This document shows, in pieces, positions 11,991 to 23,562 of a stretch of 64,000 bases of DNA. The position numbers and the translations under genes were made by a program. Every line of letters starts with the position of its first letter. The stretch's first letter is position 1. Source of the stretch: Sialis fuliginosa (taxonomy: Eukaryota; Arthropoda; Insecta; Megaloptera; Sialidae); the NCBI GenBank assembly GCA_961205875.1, contig OY540810.1, forward strand, positions 6,572,001 through 6,636,000, in the 5' to 3' direction. The notes under the pieces are model-generated. The model was not told where the DNA came from. It saw only the letters and a list, made by a program, of their open reading frames with translations, and searched no databases.

Positions 11991-12800
11991 AATAGCAAAA
12001 TATATTTGGTTTACACAATTCACTTAAAAATACAAATTCTTATAATTATAAATTTTATGAAAAAAAACAATATACCATGTAAATGATTTAAGGAAATACA
12101 ATATCAATTTACTGAAATAATTTTAATAAAGTAATTTTTAAGTTACTCTGCAGTTAATTTATTTCTAAAATGAATAGTACTGATATATAGAAAACACAAT
12201 AGGATTAAACTAACAAATATTCTATATAATAATTAACTACACACAGAAAAACAAATCCCAGATGCAGGCAAAAGAATGTATAATTGAGAATGAGTGAAAA
12301 ATGAAGAGTATTGAGAAAACATGCAATGATTTGTTTTTATTTGATTTATACAGTAAAACTTCTATGTTAATAACATTGTAAATTATATTAAAATTAGGAA
12401 TTTATAAAAATTCACTGTGATCAATGTTAGTTATTAGAAGATGTTTTACTATTGGTATTATACAAATTAAAAAGAACATATTATTAGGATTAAAGTTACA
12501 TTGAAAAATTAAGAACCCAAAAGTATAAAACAACATGCAAAATGCACAATAATACTAATCTACTATAAAACTTATATAAGCCAATATTTATATAGTAATG
12601 TAAATATACCACTGACTCTATAGGAACAAGAAAAATAATTCCATATTGATAAACAACAATATTATTTCTTTTATATAATTTATATAAATAATTAATTATA
12701 AACCATCCAAATATAAATTAATTTTGGCCAATACAAGTTTCAAAACTTTACATAAATAGATAAAATACAGAAAGCTTCCTTATTTATGAATATTAAATAC

Positions 12801-12817
12801 GGGGGGGGGGGGGGGGG
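12801..12817. repeat. G17 homopolymer
   Basis: Seventeen consecutive G in an AT-rich sba intron; length error-prone in sequencing. Confidence 0.85.
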
Positions 12818-13285
12818 CAAATTGTAAGAGTTAATTAATTTAATAATTTCTCTATGTTATTCATTTGATTTTCGATAAAAATATTATTTATTTGCTAGCT
12901 ACCATTTTCTTGTGAAGGATAGCTGTCAATTACAAATAGAGCACTTTATTTGTTTTACTAATTTATGGCTCAATCTTTTACCAGGGTTTGAAATACTATT
13001 AGAAACATATATTTCAATTTTTATCAAAATCGACCAATAGGTTTTAAAGTTACGTTCAATTTACAACATTTTCTCAACTCATGTATTATAATTTTTGTTT
13101 CTGAGAAGTAAGGTAGTTAGATGTCCCGAAATCACTTTGTACCTAGGATCCCTAATTTAGTTAATCCACCATTGATTATAATAAAATTCAAATTTGTGAT
13201 TAGCATTATTTATAACAATGAAAATTCATAAGTAAAGAAGCTTCTATAAAACCAATACAAAAGAACATGATAATACATCACTCAC

Positions 13286-13622
13286 CATCAGTATCATCTT
13301 CCTGTGACAAATGCATACGTCTGGTCTCAATAACAACAAGCGTATCATTATGTTTCCGTTTAGACGACTTCAGTGAACTTACAACGGGATCCTGAGGTTT
13401 AAGGGTTGCTTCATTATGCAGTGTCATAGTAGACTCCACATACGTAGGTGTTAAAGATTTCCTGACTTGTCCATGCATCATGTGAGAATTAGACGGTATT
13501 ATTGTAAAGTCTGTACAGTCAGATGACTTTGGCGTTGCACTTCCTGCGGAACTACTACGACTCCACTCGCCTGTGATGTCGGCAGCGTCCGGTTCGCTAC
13601 TTGATATACAGTGGACCATTGC
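13286..13622 (-). CDS. sba: sba exon: Ser/Thr-rich acidic segment before the PWWP
   Basis: Acceptor tttacag, then AMVHCISSSEPDAADITGEW (residues 1417-1436). It contains KSLTPTYVESTMTLH, a basic SSKRKHNDTL and ends HLSQEDDTD before a strong donor G|GTGAGT (phase 1). Less glutamine-rich than the exons upstream. The following 4.4-kb intron is full of MITEs. Confidence 0.85.
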
Positions 13623-14087
13623 CTGTAAATAAAATTATACAGTTAAGACAATGAATTGTACTATAGCGTTCTATCACATTTGTTAGATCTCTGCATTATT
13701 GATGAAGAATTTAGAATACATATCTGGAAATTTCAGAGCACTAGGTGTTCTTGTTTCATAAATATAGCAATACATAAAACAGTATATATTTTGTAATTTT
13801 CAGATTTTTGTAAGTGTGGAGTATATTACTGTTATAAAACAACTATGTACTATTGCATGCAAAAGTAACAGTAAACCTTTAGGTTCATTTTCGTTTGGGA
13901 ACAATTATAATTAATTAGTATGGAAAGACTGTAGAGTATATTTTTGTCTAACAAATGTGCCAATATGTTTGTGTTTGTTTGAGTGTTTGAGGAACCTAGA
14001 CAGGTTATATTGAGCAATATTTTCTGCAAACTTTAAGCAAGATAGTTGACACAGAAAAACTGGTCAATTGTAAGAAATATAATTTAC
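13623..14087 (-). other. sba: sba intron, nothing further seen
   Basis: 465-bp intron with GTAAAT donor and TTTACAG acceptor; AT-rich without recognisable repeat. Confidence 0.8.
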
Positions 14088-14597
14088 CATAGAATGGGTT
14101 GTTTGTCGATCCCGTGAACCCGTACAATTAGGTGGTGATGGTGACGTCCCCTCATGTGTAGTCGTGTCTGCTCCAGGTGCCAACGGGCTATGGGTTGTAG
14201 TGTCCGGCGGACTACCTGCACCAGACCTGACCGTCGTTGCACCCGGTGTCAGCGACTGTCCTGCAGCCGTCTGTGTAGACACGGAATGCCTCTGCATCAG
14301 CAATGCAGCATTAATGTTCTGTTGTTGCTTATCATTTACCACCAAGTTCGGATTCATGCTGACTGTAAAGTTCTGCGTATTGTTCTGTTGAGTGTTTGAG
14401 AAGTTCTGCTGGTTGTTTGAGACCATCGTAGTTTGTTGCTGTACTATTGTAGTATTCTGCTGTACGAACGTTGTGTTCTGTGAGTTTGAATTGACTGATG
14501 TCGTAGCAACTGTCTGTGTAGGGACCATGAGGGTTTGACCAACTTGGCCACCACATTGAATAATTTCATGTTGCTGTTGTGCTGGTCTTACAGATAC
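14088..14597 (-). CDS. sba: sba exon: polyQ/Asn and Ser/Thr/Pro-rich
   Basis: A phase 0/0 exon of 170 codons (residues 1247-1416). It starts VSVRPAQQQHEIIQCGGQVG, passes through an Asn/Gln/Thr-rich block (TTFVQQNTTIVQQQTTMVSN) and a more conserved-looking AALLMQRHSVSTQTAAGQSL, then an SP/TP-rich tail. It ends at ATG|GTAAAT. The opposite strand carries two long open frames here, which are shadows of this repetitive exon. Confidence 0.85.
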
Positions 14598-14707
14598 CTG
14601 TAGGAAAAATACAATATTAAATTCAAACATTTAAAATAAAATTGTGTTCAATTAGTATTTTAAAAAATTACTACAAAGGTGGACAGACAAATAAAATAAT
14701 AACTCAC

Positions 14708-15099
14708 TTGCTGAGAAGGACTAACACTCGCTACCAACGGACTTAATTGTCCTCCAAATTGTGTTCCGTTCATCACAAACTGTCCACCGTTTGGTGACAA
14801 GAACTGCGTTGTGCCAGGACTATGTTGCAGCTTTCCAGCTTGCTGAACATTAGGTGTTCTAATAACCATGCCAGTTGTGCCTGCCGTCAATATGCCTTGT
14901 CCACTGAACATTGTGCCACCATTGTTTTGCACAGGAGTCAGCACATTCTGGCCATTAACATTCTGCAACTGTAACTGCATTCCAACAGATTGGGTTTCAG
15001 GTAGCAGAGTCGTGTTGCCTGAACTATCAGTCGCCATTACCATTCCGCCGATACCAGGTACAATGAATTGTTGGATTGTTGGGAAGTTTTGCATCATAC
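14708..15099 (-). CDS. sba: sba exon: Gly/Asn/Gln-rich with FIVPG/GMV repeats
   Basis: Completes Gly (G|GT) and reads MMQNFPTIQQFIVPGIGGMV. Residues 1116-1246 contain repeated short hydrophobic-Gly/Asn units (GMVMATDSSGN, GMVIRTPNVQQ, GGQFVMNGTQFGGQL). The donor is CAA|GTGAGT, phase 0. Function not recognised; probably disordered. Confidence 0.85.
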
Positions 15100-15192
15100 C
15101 TAAAATTACATTTTGGAATCTTATTTGTGTGTCTATAAAATTGCAACATATATTTGATAATTGTATTAACTAGCAACAATAACTATAACATA

Positions 15193-15272
15193 GTGGATTC
15201 CGGTTAATTTGGGAGGCGCTTAATTGAGTCAAAGTGATTTAGTCTCAATGTACTCCAATTAACCAGAATCCA
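15193..15272. mobile_element. 80-bp palindromic MITE flanked by TA
   Basis: TA at both sides (15191-15192, 15273-15274). GTGGATTCCGGTTAATTTGG at the left is mirrored by AATTAACCAGAATCCA at the right. Size, TA target and sequence fit a Tc1/mariner or pogo-type miniature element, sitting in an sba intron. Confidence 0.6.
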
Positions 15273-15346
15273 TAGTGTAAGTAGTAAACAGTAGTAGTAT
15301 TAGTTTATATTTATTAATTAAGAAAAAGAGTACAAAATTATTTTAC

Positions 15347-15656
15347 CTGTAGTATTATTTAATAAATTAACAGGTTGTAATAAATTTATTTGTTGAGAAC
15401 TTGTAAGTAGTTGTTGTGGGGCAAATGAATTTGATGCAGAAGGCTGACCGCTGTTCATTACAATCTGTGGCGGAGCACCTCCTTTCCCGGGGACTATTGT
15501 TAAAGCTTGTAATACATGCCCAGGTCCTTGAGGACTGAAACTCTGTGGTTGGAAATTGGCTGAATGTTGTGGAGCTGCTACATGGAGCATAGAAGCCACA
15601 GTCTGTTGACCCATTTTCCTCTTTTTTCCTTTACGTTTTCCACTGTCAGGTGATAT
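15347..15656 (-). CDS. sba: sba exon: second basic cluster, then Gln/Ser/Pro-rich
   Basis: Begins in phase 0 with ISPDSGKRKGKKRKMGQQTV (residues 1013-1032); the Lys/Arg block is a putative NLS resembling the one in exon 18961-19106. It continues through GHVLQALTIVPGKGGAPPQI and SSQQINLLQPVNLL to ACA G|GTAAAA (phase 1). The ATG at the MGQQ motif is internal. Confidence 0.85.
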
Positions 15657-15739
15657 CTGTAAAAATTAAAATTTTATTATTAACTTCATTTTTAAGTTAT
15701 CAGAAAATTTAATGTAAAAAAATTAAAATTATAACAAAC

Positions 15740-15970
15740 CTGCGTTGGAGTACGACTTCCAAAAGCTTGAGGAGGTGATCGACTCTGTTCATTATTATCT
15801 AACTGAATAACATTTCCAGTCACAATCTGTGGTAGTTGCATATTCTGTCCGACAGTCATTCCATCAACTGTCATTACACTTGGCTGTAACACAAATTGAC
15901 CGGGCAAAGTATTTACTAACACAGTTTGCTGCCCTAATACTTGTTGAGCGACTCCAACATTCGGTATGAC
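15740..15970 (-). CDS. sba: sba exon: Gln/Val-rich segment
   Basis: A phase 0/0 exon of 77 codons (residues 936-1012), starting VIPNVGVAQQVLGQQTVLVN and ending SRSPPQAFGSRTPTQ before CAG|GTTTGT. Because it is a multiple of three with phase 0 at both sides it could be skipped without breaking the frame. No known domain. Confidence 0.85.
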
Positions 15971-16057
15971 CTAAAAAATAAAAAATATAACATAAAGAAT
16001 ATGATCACTGACCATCCAGTAAAAAGCATTAAAACTAAAATTTTTTGTTTTACATAC

Positions 16058-16368
16058 CTGAGTAACAGAGGCAGTGACATTTGTAACTAATGGTGACACT
16101 GATACAGGAGGCATACCAGAAACAGCTTTCGGTGGTGGAGGAGGCATCATCGTTGTCTGTTGACCGTTACTAGTAACAATCAACTGCCCACCTCCAGAAG
16201 TGACCAGTATATGGCCAGGTGAAAGCCCAGCAGCTGAAGAATGTTTGACAAGCTGAGGATTGTTTTGCTGGTTTTGTCCTTGTGGTACTTGAATACTGCT
16301 GACTACGCTCTGTACCATTTCTAATGGTGATTTTGTTATGTTCATGTTTCCCATTTGTTGTGGCACAG
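16058..16368 (-). CDS. sba: sba exon: Ser/Thr/Val/Gln-rich with a PPPPP stretch
   Basis: Acceptor ttattacag, donor CAG|GTATGT. Residues 832-935 begin AVPQQMGNMNITKSPLEMVQ and contain ILVTSGGGQLIVTSNGQQ and a MMPPPPPKAV stretch. The alternation of hydrophobic residues with Thr/Ser/Gly/Gln recalls Gln-rich activation domains (HCF-1/SP1 style); this is composition only, not homology. Confidence 0.85.
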
Positions 16369-16477
16369 CTGTAATAATTTGGAAATAAATATTATTAATA
16401 AGAAGATAAAGAGTAAAAATATATATATAGTATAAAATAAGCATCAAAACAAGAAAATAAAATATCAACAAACAAAC

Positions 16478-17821
16478 CTTGATAATACATTTGTTTCTCA
16501 AGTTTCTCTGATTGATTTGAAGATACAGTAGGTAATTGAGGTAAAACTGGTACCACAGCAGGTGAATTGACAGAAACAGTAGCAGTTTGTGCTCTTCCAG
16601 CCAAAACAGACGTAATTGTATTGCTTCCGAATGTTCTTCCACTAGCCATTGTCGTAACTGTTCTTGGTTGATATGGAACTGGTAGATCCAATGATATTCC
16701 AGTAGCATAAGGTGGTGGACAATACCCATCGATCATTTTATTTTGCTGTGATGTAACTACTTTACTAGACATAACCGGTTCTTCTTGAGAATAATGAACA
16801 TTCGACTGCAAACTTGAATCGACTTGATTCTTATTAAGATGATGAACAGAAACATACATATCTGGAGTATTAATCTGTTGTGATGTAGGTGTAAGAGGTG
16901 AGCATGGAGATGGCTGTTGTTGGTGTTTATATGTTTCAGTCTTATCACTAGTACTTATAGTTCCGCCTTGTATGGGTCTCGTATCCGGCGACGAATTCTG
17001 TGGCGTATATCTCTCAGTATTCGTTGAAGATGTGACAGGATTATCTTCACGTTGTTCTTGATGATTATGTCTTAACTGTTTGAACTGATTGTTCCCAGTA
17101 ACACAGCCTTGGCACATAGATGTATTTAACTGAGGTTGTGTGTCGACATGTGCGCTGCTGTGGTTAATCATCATTTGATTACTTCGTGACGTATAGCACT
17201 TATTACTATTACTTAAAGGAGGTGTTGATGATTGAGATAAAGCATTCTGTGGACTATGACACATGAAACCTAACCCGTTATTTTGTCTTGAAATTGTACT
17301 ATTCAATAAAGCCGTTTGTTGTGCTAGATAACCACTAGGATCTTCCATAAATGAAGGACTTGATGTTTCTTGAATCTGAGTTCTCTGAGATTCATTTGGA
17401 TATATATTTTCATTGATTTTCTGCATACCATGACTTTCGATCATGTTATAGGACCGGTGCTTTTTGTTAATTTTATTTGACTTATTTTTCTTTCTGTTCA
17501 TTTCATCCTGCCATACTGGTGATATTGGCATATGTTGGTGTAAAGGTGGAACTCTATCGTACACATTACCTACTATATTTGGATGGACCTGTTGCTGCTG
17601 ATTTGCCATTATCATTTGCTGTTGATTATGTTGATGCTGTTGCATTATGTTTTGTTGCATATTATGATTTTGTTGATTTACTTTGTTTTGTTGCCAGGGA
17701 GGTGTTTTATGTTGAGGTATTACAACTGAATTTGACATCATTTGATTAGGTTGTTGTTGAATTGTTTGAATTTGAGAAACCCCGTCTGACCTGATGTTAT
17801 TAAAAACGGTTCCACCAACCA
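16478..17821 (-). CDS. sba: sba exon: largest exon, Gln/Asn/Ser-rich
   Basis: The 1,344-bp exon completes a split Met codon (A|TG) and reads VGGTVFNNIRSDGVSQIQTI onward (residues 384-832). It includes a Lys/Arg/Asn patch (NRKKNKSNKINKKHR) that could be a second NLS, and a less degenerate, possibly conserved block near its end: ATGISLDLPVPYQPRTVTTM followed by ASGRTFGSNTITSVLAGRAQ. The donor is CAAG|GTTTGT, weaker than its neighbours. No enzymatic or DNA-binding fold was recognised. Confidence 0.85.
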
Positions 17822-18200
17822 CTAAAATAAAGAATATTTGGTTAAATTAATAAACTCCTATTAGTTTCAATTATTATTATTTTTTAAATTATTTCTTACA
17901 ACAATTAACTCCTTAACGCTTTTTTTTTTGGTAAAAAAATATTTTTCATAAGTAAAAAATCAAGATTTTATTAAAAAAATATATTTTCTTAATTATAAGA
18001 TTTAAATAATTAAAATTGAACTAATAATAAATAACGATGAAATAAGAAATAATAATAATTATTCTCTAAAAATTATTGTTATTTTAAAATTATTTTTCTT
18101 AACTGATTTCTGTAAACAAACATTGAACGCAAAAATTAGTCATGACTCAACTGAGCTCTGGTCTGGGCAGTAAGGGGTTAAATCACATAATAAAACTTAC
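17822..18200 (-). other. sba: sba intron largely made of a TTAA element
   Basis: 379-bp intron; the element at 17909-18177 fills about 70% of it and reaches within 24 bases of the upstream exon's donor. Confidence 0.75.
17909..18177. mobile_element. TTAA-flanked MITE, 269 bp, inside an sba intron
   Basis: TTAA at 17905-17908 and 18178-18181. The ends CTCCTTAACGC and GCAGTAAGGGG are imperfect inverted repeats. Consistent with a piggyBac-like miniature element; the termini are more diverged than at 4933-5374. Confidence 0.55.
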
Positions 18201-18873
18201 TGGGTACAGTAGTAAAATGCTGCCTTTGCTGTTGTAACATTTTTGCTTGATCTTCAGGTCTCATTTGCCCAATTTGCATTGGCTGACCCATCATTTGCTG
18301 TTGATGTTGATGTTGCTGCATACGTTGTATTATTTCCTGTTGTGCTGGAGTAGCATTAGACATCTGTGCAATGTGTTGCAATTTATTGACATCACTTTGT
18401 AATCCATCAGTATGCTGACCACCACCCATAATAACCCTTTGCTGCTGTTGTCCCTGTATAATCAGTCCTTGCTGCGCCATCATGTTCATTTGTGCTTGAT
18501 TTAATTGCGGTTGTTGTACTGTAATCATCTGGCCATTAGGACCGATTATATTCTGCTGGATATATTGGCCTTGCTGCATGTGCTGGTGACCGATATTTTG
18601 TTGGTGGGTTGCTATCTGGTGCTGCTGAGAGATCTGTTGTTGAAGTATTTGCTGGTTATGCATGTTTGAGTGCATTTGATGTTGCTGTACTTGCTGGTCA
18701 GATTGGATTTGGTTATTAGGATCAATTATTGTGTTGCCTACCATCATCTGGGGACGGTTTTGGTTGTGGTATCGTATCAACTGCCCGCTTGTTGAGTCTA
18801 TATAGCCATCAACACGATTACTGAATGCTGCTTGTATTGGAACTGGTTGTGAATTTTGTACTCCTGTCCACAT
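18201..18873 (-). CDS. sba: sba exon: Gln/His/Met-rich low-complexity region
   Basis: Starts in phase 0 with MWTGVQNSQPVPIQAAF after acceptor tttatttttag; the ATG is an internal codon here because the upstream frame runs into it. Residues 160-383 contain many short runs of Gln with interspersed His, Met and Asn (QQHQHQQQMMGQPMQIGQ and similar). No globular domain was recognised. It ends CCC A|GTAAGT, phase 1. Regions of this composition are typical of disordered segments in metazoan transcription and chromatin cofactors. Confidence 0.85.
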
Positions 18874-18960
18874 CTAAAAATAAATCAATATAAGTAAAAG
18901 ATCAGGATTGTAATTCAAAAAGATTCATTTTTTGATGTTCTAATGAATAGATTAACTTAC

Positions 18961-19106
18961 TTGCTGCTCGTGTTGCTGATTTGTTGTACCCACAGCTTGT
19001 TGTTGTTGTTGTTGTGCCATTTTTTCCCTCTGAGCCAATAACTGTGATATTGAAACTCCAGAATACGAACCACCGATTTTCCGTTTCTTTCGTTTGATTC
19101 CTCCAT
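18961..19106 (-). CDS. sba: sba exon: basic cluster (putative NLS) and short polyglutamine
   Basis: Acceptor tatttttcag, donor CAA|GTAAGT. It completes a split Asp codon with the previous exon and gives DGGIKRKKRKIGGSYSGVSI (residues 111-130), then SQLLAQREKMA and six CAA-encoded glutamines. The run of Lys/Arg is a likely monopartite nuclear localisation signal, fitting a chromatin protein. A very similar basic block (SGKRKGKKRKMG) occurs at the start of a later exon (15347-15656). It ends in phase 0. Confidence 0.85.
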
Positions 19107-19317
19107 CTGAAAAATAAAAGTTTAATTGTAATAATCAGATATAGGCACATAAAAAAAAATACAATAACACTTTTAATTAATAAAATTATTCTTAAATACG
19201 AAAAACGGAAATTTGTATTTGTTGCTTTCTCGCTATATTCGAAGCATAAGGGAAGCAATGCTATCATTTCTTAAAGCAGAAAACTTTGTGTTCTTCGATT
19301 TCAAAACGTTTCAAATG

Positions 19318-19700
19318 CTTTAAAATTATTATCTTTTTTTTTCAAAATATCCCGAGAATGTCGCATGTTACGTGAAAATTTTTATAGAATCTTTTTTTAG
19401 AGTATTTAATTTTCTATAAAAAGGTCACTACAACTTTCTTAGTACAATATTTCCTTACGAAAATATATTTTGCTTCCTAAAATTCAAACCATCGTCAATA
19501 ATAAAATTATATTTAGATAGAAATTGTTAAAAAACTATTTTTTTTAATATTCGAATTAAGAAAAAAATCGTATTATTATTTTTACATTTAATAAAATTGT
19601 ATAAAAATTAATTTTTTTTAATCGGTATTTTTAAAATTTATTCGATAATTATAACTACCTTTGATGAATTTAGCAAGAGGAAGCTTTCTGCGATCACTTG
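19318..19700. repeat. Fragment of the TTCCTCG...CACGAGGAA repeat family
   Basis: Shares ATATC.C.AGAA...CATGTTACGT.AAAA and the following GAATCTTTTTT..AGAGTATTTAATTTTCTATA with 33121-33200, and ends near GAATTTAGCAAGAGGAAGC as at 33516-33535. Other copies: 32780-33535, 36850-37180 (inverted), 63578-64000. Confidence 0.65.
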
Positions 19701-21542
19701 GTAAATATTTTCAACATCAATATGCAATATTTATAGCGTAATAAAGTTTTTTTTCTGCGGAAAAATACAAATAGAACCAGAATCCAATAAGCATTCGAAG
19801 ATCATTGCAGTCCTAATATTTTATCTACTTTGGAGCAGTTAAATTAAACTAGCGTTGCAAAAGTCACAATTCTAATTTGGCTTCGATATCAAACGTGTCA
19901 ATAATAATAAACACAAAAGTAAACAAACGCATAGAAACTAAGTAAACATACGATACATTGACGATGATATCCGTTTTAATTAAAACGTTATCATCCAAAA
20001 CATAATTAAATTCATTTCATATCGTCTCTGGGATCGGAATGAATTACCCCATTTGTTTGTGTATTTGTAGAATTATATTCACACAGTGCTGCTGGTCTGT
20101 ATAAGTCATTGTTACTACGCTCGGTTATAAATTATCTGGAGACACTCATAAATATTCAAAACTTAATTTAAAAGACGTCAGCTGTCTTGTCTGAGTTCTA
20201 TACCACTACGGACTGAATATTTGTTTGGAGATACCTCACTGTTTAACGCAGTGAGTATTAAGGAGGCGGCTATCTGATTTAGGGCTATTCAAATAATACC
20301 GAGATATATTTATGTGTATTAGTAACAAATAAAAAGTTGTTCACAGTGTAAAACTAACATAGCTATAAATATTAATCTCACAACTGTGTCAAATGGTAAT
20401 TAAAGTTTAATAATACTGGATTCGCGCGTCAATTCAATACTAAAGTAGGTAAGCTATCTTCGGCATTAAAAATGATTTTAGTCGTTTTAGGTATTTGTAC
20501 TTTAATAATGTACAAAATTTTTTCGAATATTTTTATGTATTTTGAGGTGCTGAATCCGAAGGTCAAAATACACCTTTGGAAATAACCTCCTAAAACCAAA
20601 TTTTTTAAATTAAAAATTAGGTTTTTCGATGTTATTTTCAAAATGAATGGTATATTTTGACATAAAATTCGAATTCAACGCCTCAAAATATATATGTAGA
20701 AATAGAATGGTCTCTGAAAAATGTTTTACCTTTTTTGTGTGGCTGTGTAATTAGTGATTGAATTATTTGAATCTTTAAAGTAAAGGTGTACCCATACATT
20801 CATGCTCATTTAATAAGAAATACAAGGAAAACGCCAAAATAGTAGATATTACGTCGAACTAAAACTATTAATGAAGACAAAAGAAATATTCAATATTGAG
20901 AAACGATATATGCACATTCAATCATAATAAAAGATGTAAACAGACAAAGAAACCCCTTTTCCATATGACAAATCAATATAAAACTTCAGTAATAAAATTA
21001 CAATAAAACATACACACAAAATAATTAATACGACTACGAGACGAAACAAACATAACAAATAGAACACAAAACGAATGGAATTAGTAGCTACTGCAGACTG
21101 GATAGCAGAAGAGAGATAGGAAGGAGTTGAACGACCTGTATCTTACAACATCATATACGTATATATCTCCCTTATTTCAACTCAACCCCTTGTGCAACAA
21201 TAATTCAGGTGCTATATATGTGGCAAACCTTGTATGCTGGAGAGTGACAGAGTTATGTGTATTCTGTAACATGTTTCTTTGTCTGCAGAATCATCGTACA
21301 GTACGGACAAATGGAAGATTTACCGCGACATACTTATATCATATACAGCTAGAACTTTGTCTTCAGTGGCGTAACTAAACGTTGCAAATGGTCATTCTTC
21401 TCAATTATCACTGTTTTCAGAGACTTTTATAGTTAGTTGAAGATAGAAGTTGTAGGTATTTCGTAATTTGATTTTGATTCTTGGTATTTTCACGAAAAAA
21501 CTTCGGTACTATATTTAATGTAGGACGTAGTGGTTTTCTTAA

Positions 21543-21672
21543 CCCTTTGAACCCTATTGGCCGGTTTACCTGAAATAATAATGTATATACCTGAATGGCC
21601 GGTACACCGGCTAATTGCTCAGGAGGTCAGGGTCACGCTGCAAGTAAGTCCAGGAGCTCAGGGTTCAAAGAG
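21543..21672. mobile_element. TTAA-flanked MITE, 130 bp
   Basis: TTAA at 21539-21542 and 21673-21676. Ends CCCTTTGAACCCTATTGG and CAGGGTTCAAAGAG mirror each other over about 13 bases. It holds GGCCGGTTTACC and its near-mirror GGCCGGTACACCGGC internally. The smallest of the TTAA elements here. Confidence 0.7.
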
Positions 21673-22659
21673 TTAAGTAATTCTTGAAATTATGACTAAA
21701 CAAGTATGTACCAGTACTAAGTAAAAAATTAACTAACAGCGAGGTTGATGATTGATGATGTATGTCGGTTGGATTGCTCATTTTTCGACAACCAGCGATG
21801 AAACGATATATAAGATTTTAATAAAAATTCTATTAGGTAATTATACTAAAAAACGTAATAATGTTCAAATCCATGCAGAATTGGCAAATGCATAATATTT
21901 TCAATTTGTACATAAAATGGAAAAGTCCTGTAACTGTCTGTTCGCTTACAATTAGATTTAGACTATTATTGGAATTATTAAAAAATTTATTTATGATTTA
22001 AAATTTAAGAAACCATCTTGTAATGCCTGAGAGTTAATTAGTTACGAGTAACTATAAATAAATACAATTATTGCGGAAAAAATGCTTTGGTTTATTTGTT
22101 GAAGTGAATATCTCTTTAAAAGACACAAATAATTTTTGTAAGCACGGCACTGTTTTCTAAATCGAACGCAAAAACTAATATTCAATTGTTTTAAAACGAT
22201 CTGACATTTACTACACGTATATTGTATTTCATAAAAAATGGCACTACTGAAACTTTAGATTCACTAACCCAATTTTATTATTAAACTAGAATTTATCACG
22301 GCATTAAAAATACGTATATTGTAAGATCGATGAATACCCGCGCGAATGGTTGCTCTATATCACAAATACCATTGATTATTCAATTAATTTTCTGAATATT
22401 TTTTTTTTTTAGAAAATACAATTTGTTAATTTTCTTTAATACAGGTCTGTTATAAATCAATTGTCATATTATAGACTTATTATATAGGGTTTTAGGTTTT
22501 CAACAGTGAAAATATTATAAAAATCAATTCAGAAGCTTTCGTACAGCTCAAAACAAACACCCAAAACGACAAATTTAAAAACTATCAAAGTGGATAGTAA
22601 TATGTTGCCAATAAAACGATATACAAACAAAACATTTTATGGTACAGCCAGAATCTACA

Positions 22660-22980
22660 TATTTATATATAGCTGTTACCCGTGACTTCGCTCGCGTGGA
22701 ATTTAGTGTATATACAGTGTATATACATAGGTAGGAGAAAAATTAACTTGACATAAAACCTATGAAGAAGAAGAAGGTTAGGTAATACAGATTTCTGTTA
22801 TTACTTTTTTATCTAATACATTTTTCGGGATACAAAGCAGCTTATGTCCTTCGTCAGGATGCACGCTATGTCCCTGCCAAATTTCATCAAGATCGGTTCA
22901 GTAGTGTAGCCGTGAAAAGATAACAAAAAAAGAGACATATACACTTTCGTATTTATGATATAAGTAAGGATTGGTAACAT
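22660..22980. repeat. Degenerate dispersed repeat (CCCGTGACTTCGCTCGCGTGG type)
   Basis: Contains AGCTGTTACCCGTGACTTCG and later CCAAATTTCATCAAGATCGG plus TCAGTAGTGTAGCCGTGAAA, a combination common in arthropod interspersed repeats. A related start is at 37620 (AGCTATGCCCGTGCGGCTTC). Class (retroposon tail or other) not resolved. Confidence 0.6.
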
Positions 22981-23103
22981 GATTTTAGTTTAATTGGTAC
23001 ATACATACATGCAGGTCCTGAGAGAGCTTAACCCCCGTTCGTAAGAGTAAGGAAATTCCTAACAAATTCCCTATTATCCTTAAATTTAGTTTGAACTCGT
23101 AAG

Positions 23104-23562
23104 TAGAGCTGGGCGCGTGAGTAATTTTTGCTCACGATCACGCACGCTCACGAGAGAAATTTTTTTAGTCACGCCCGCTCACTCACGGTTACAAAAAAGG
23201 TATTCACGATCACGCCCGCTCACGAATTCTATTTTTTTATTCACGCCCGATCACGCACGGCGGGTCACGCTCGTGACCCGAATAATATATTATAAATAAA
23301 ATGTTTAATATAAAAATTCGATTTAACAGATTATCATATATGCATGAGATCAGAAATTAAAGAAATATCAAAATATACATACATATACTCACGGACTCAC
23401 GCACGAAAAAAATGTACTCACGCCCGGTCACGCCCGATTGTTTTATTTTGACTCACGATCACGCCCGCTCACGATTCAATATTTGAAAATCGCTCACGTC
23501 ACGTCGGGTCACGGCCGTGACCCGACGTGACCCGAAAAATTCACGGCCCGCGCCCAGCTCTA
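23104..23562. mobile_element. hAT-type MITE with internal CACG-motif array
   Basis: Flanked by an exact 8-bp duplication CTCGTAAG (23096-23103 and 23563-23570). Inverted ends TAGAGCTGGGCGCG / CGCGCCCAGCTCTA. 8-bp target duplication and TAG..G termini are typical of hAT transposons. The interior is two clusters of TCACGATCACGCCCGCTCAC-like units (about 23121-23281 and 23390-23545), with a hairpin GGGTCACG.TCGTGACCC. No transposase frame. The intact duplication suggests a fairly young insertion. Confidence 0.85.

Larger units (their letters stand above)
8919..13285 (-). other. sba: sba intron with several transposable elements
   Basis: About 4.4 kb. It contains a TTAA element (9355-10401), three inverted-repeat MITEs (10835-10993, 11218-11527, 11607-11914), a repeat segment at 11898-11990 related to 7388-7480, and a G17 run at 12801-12817. 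No coding exon was recognised in it. Confidence 0.7.

Noticed and set aside
14154..14399. Plus-strand open frames of 75-81 codons opposite an sba exon
   Set aside because: Antisense shadows of the Gln/Thr/Pro-rich exon 14088-14597; no splice or start context and composition follows the sense codons.
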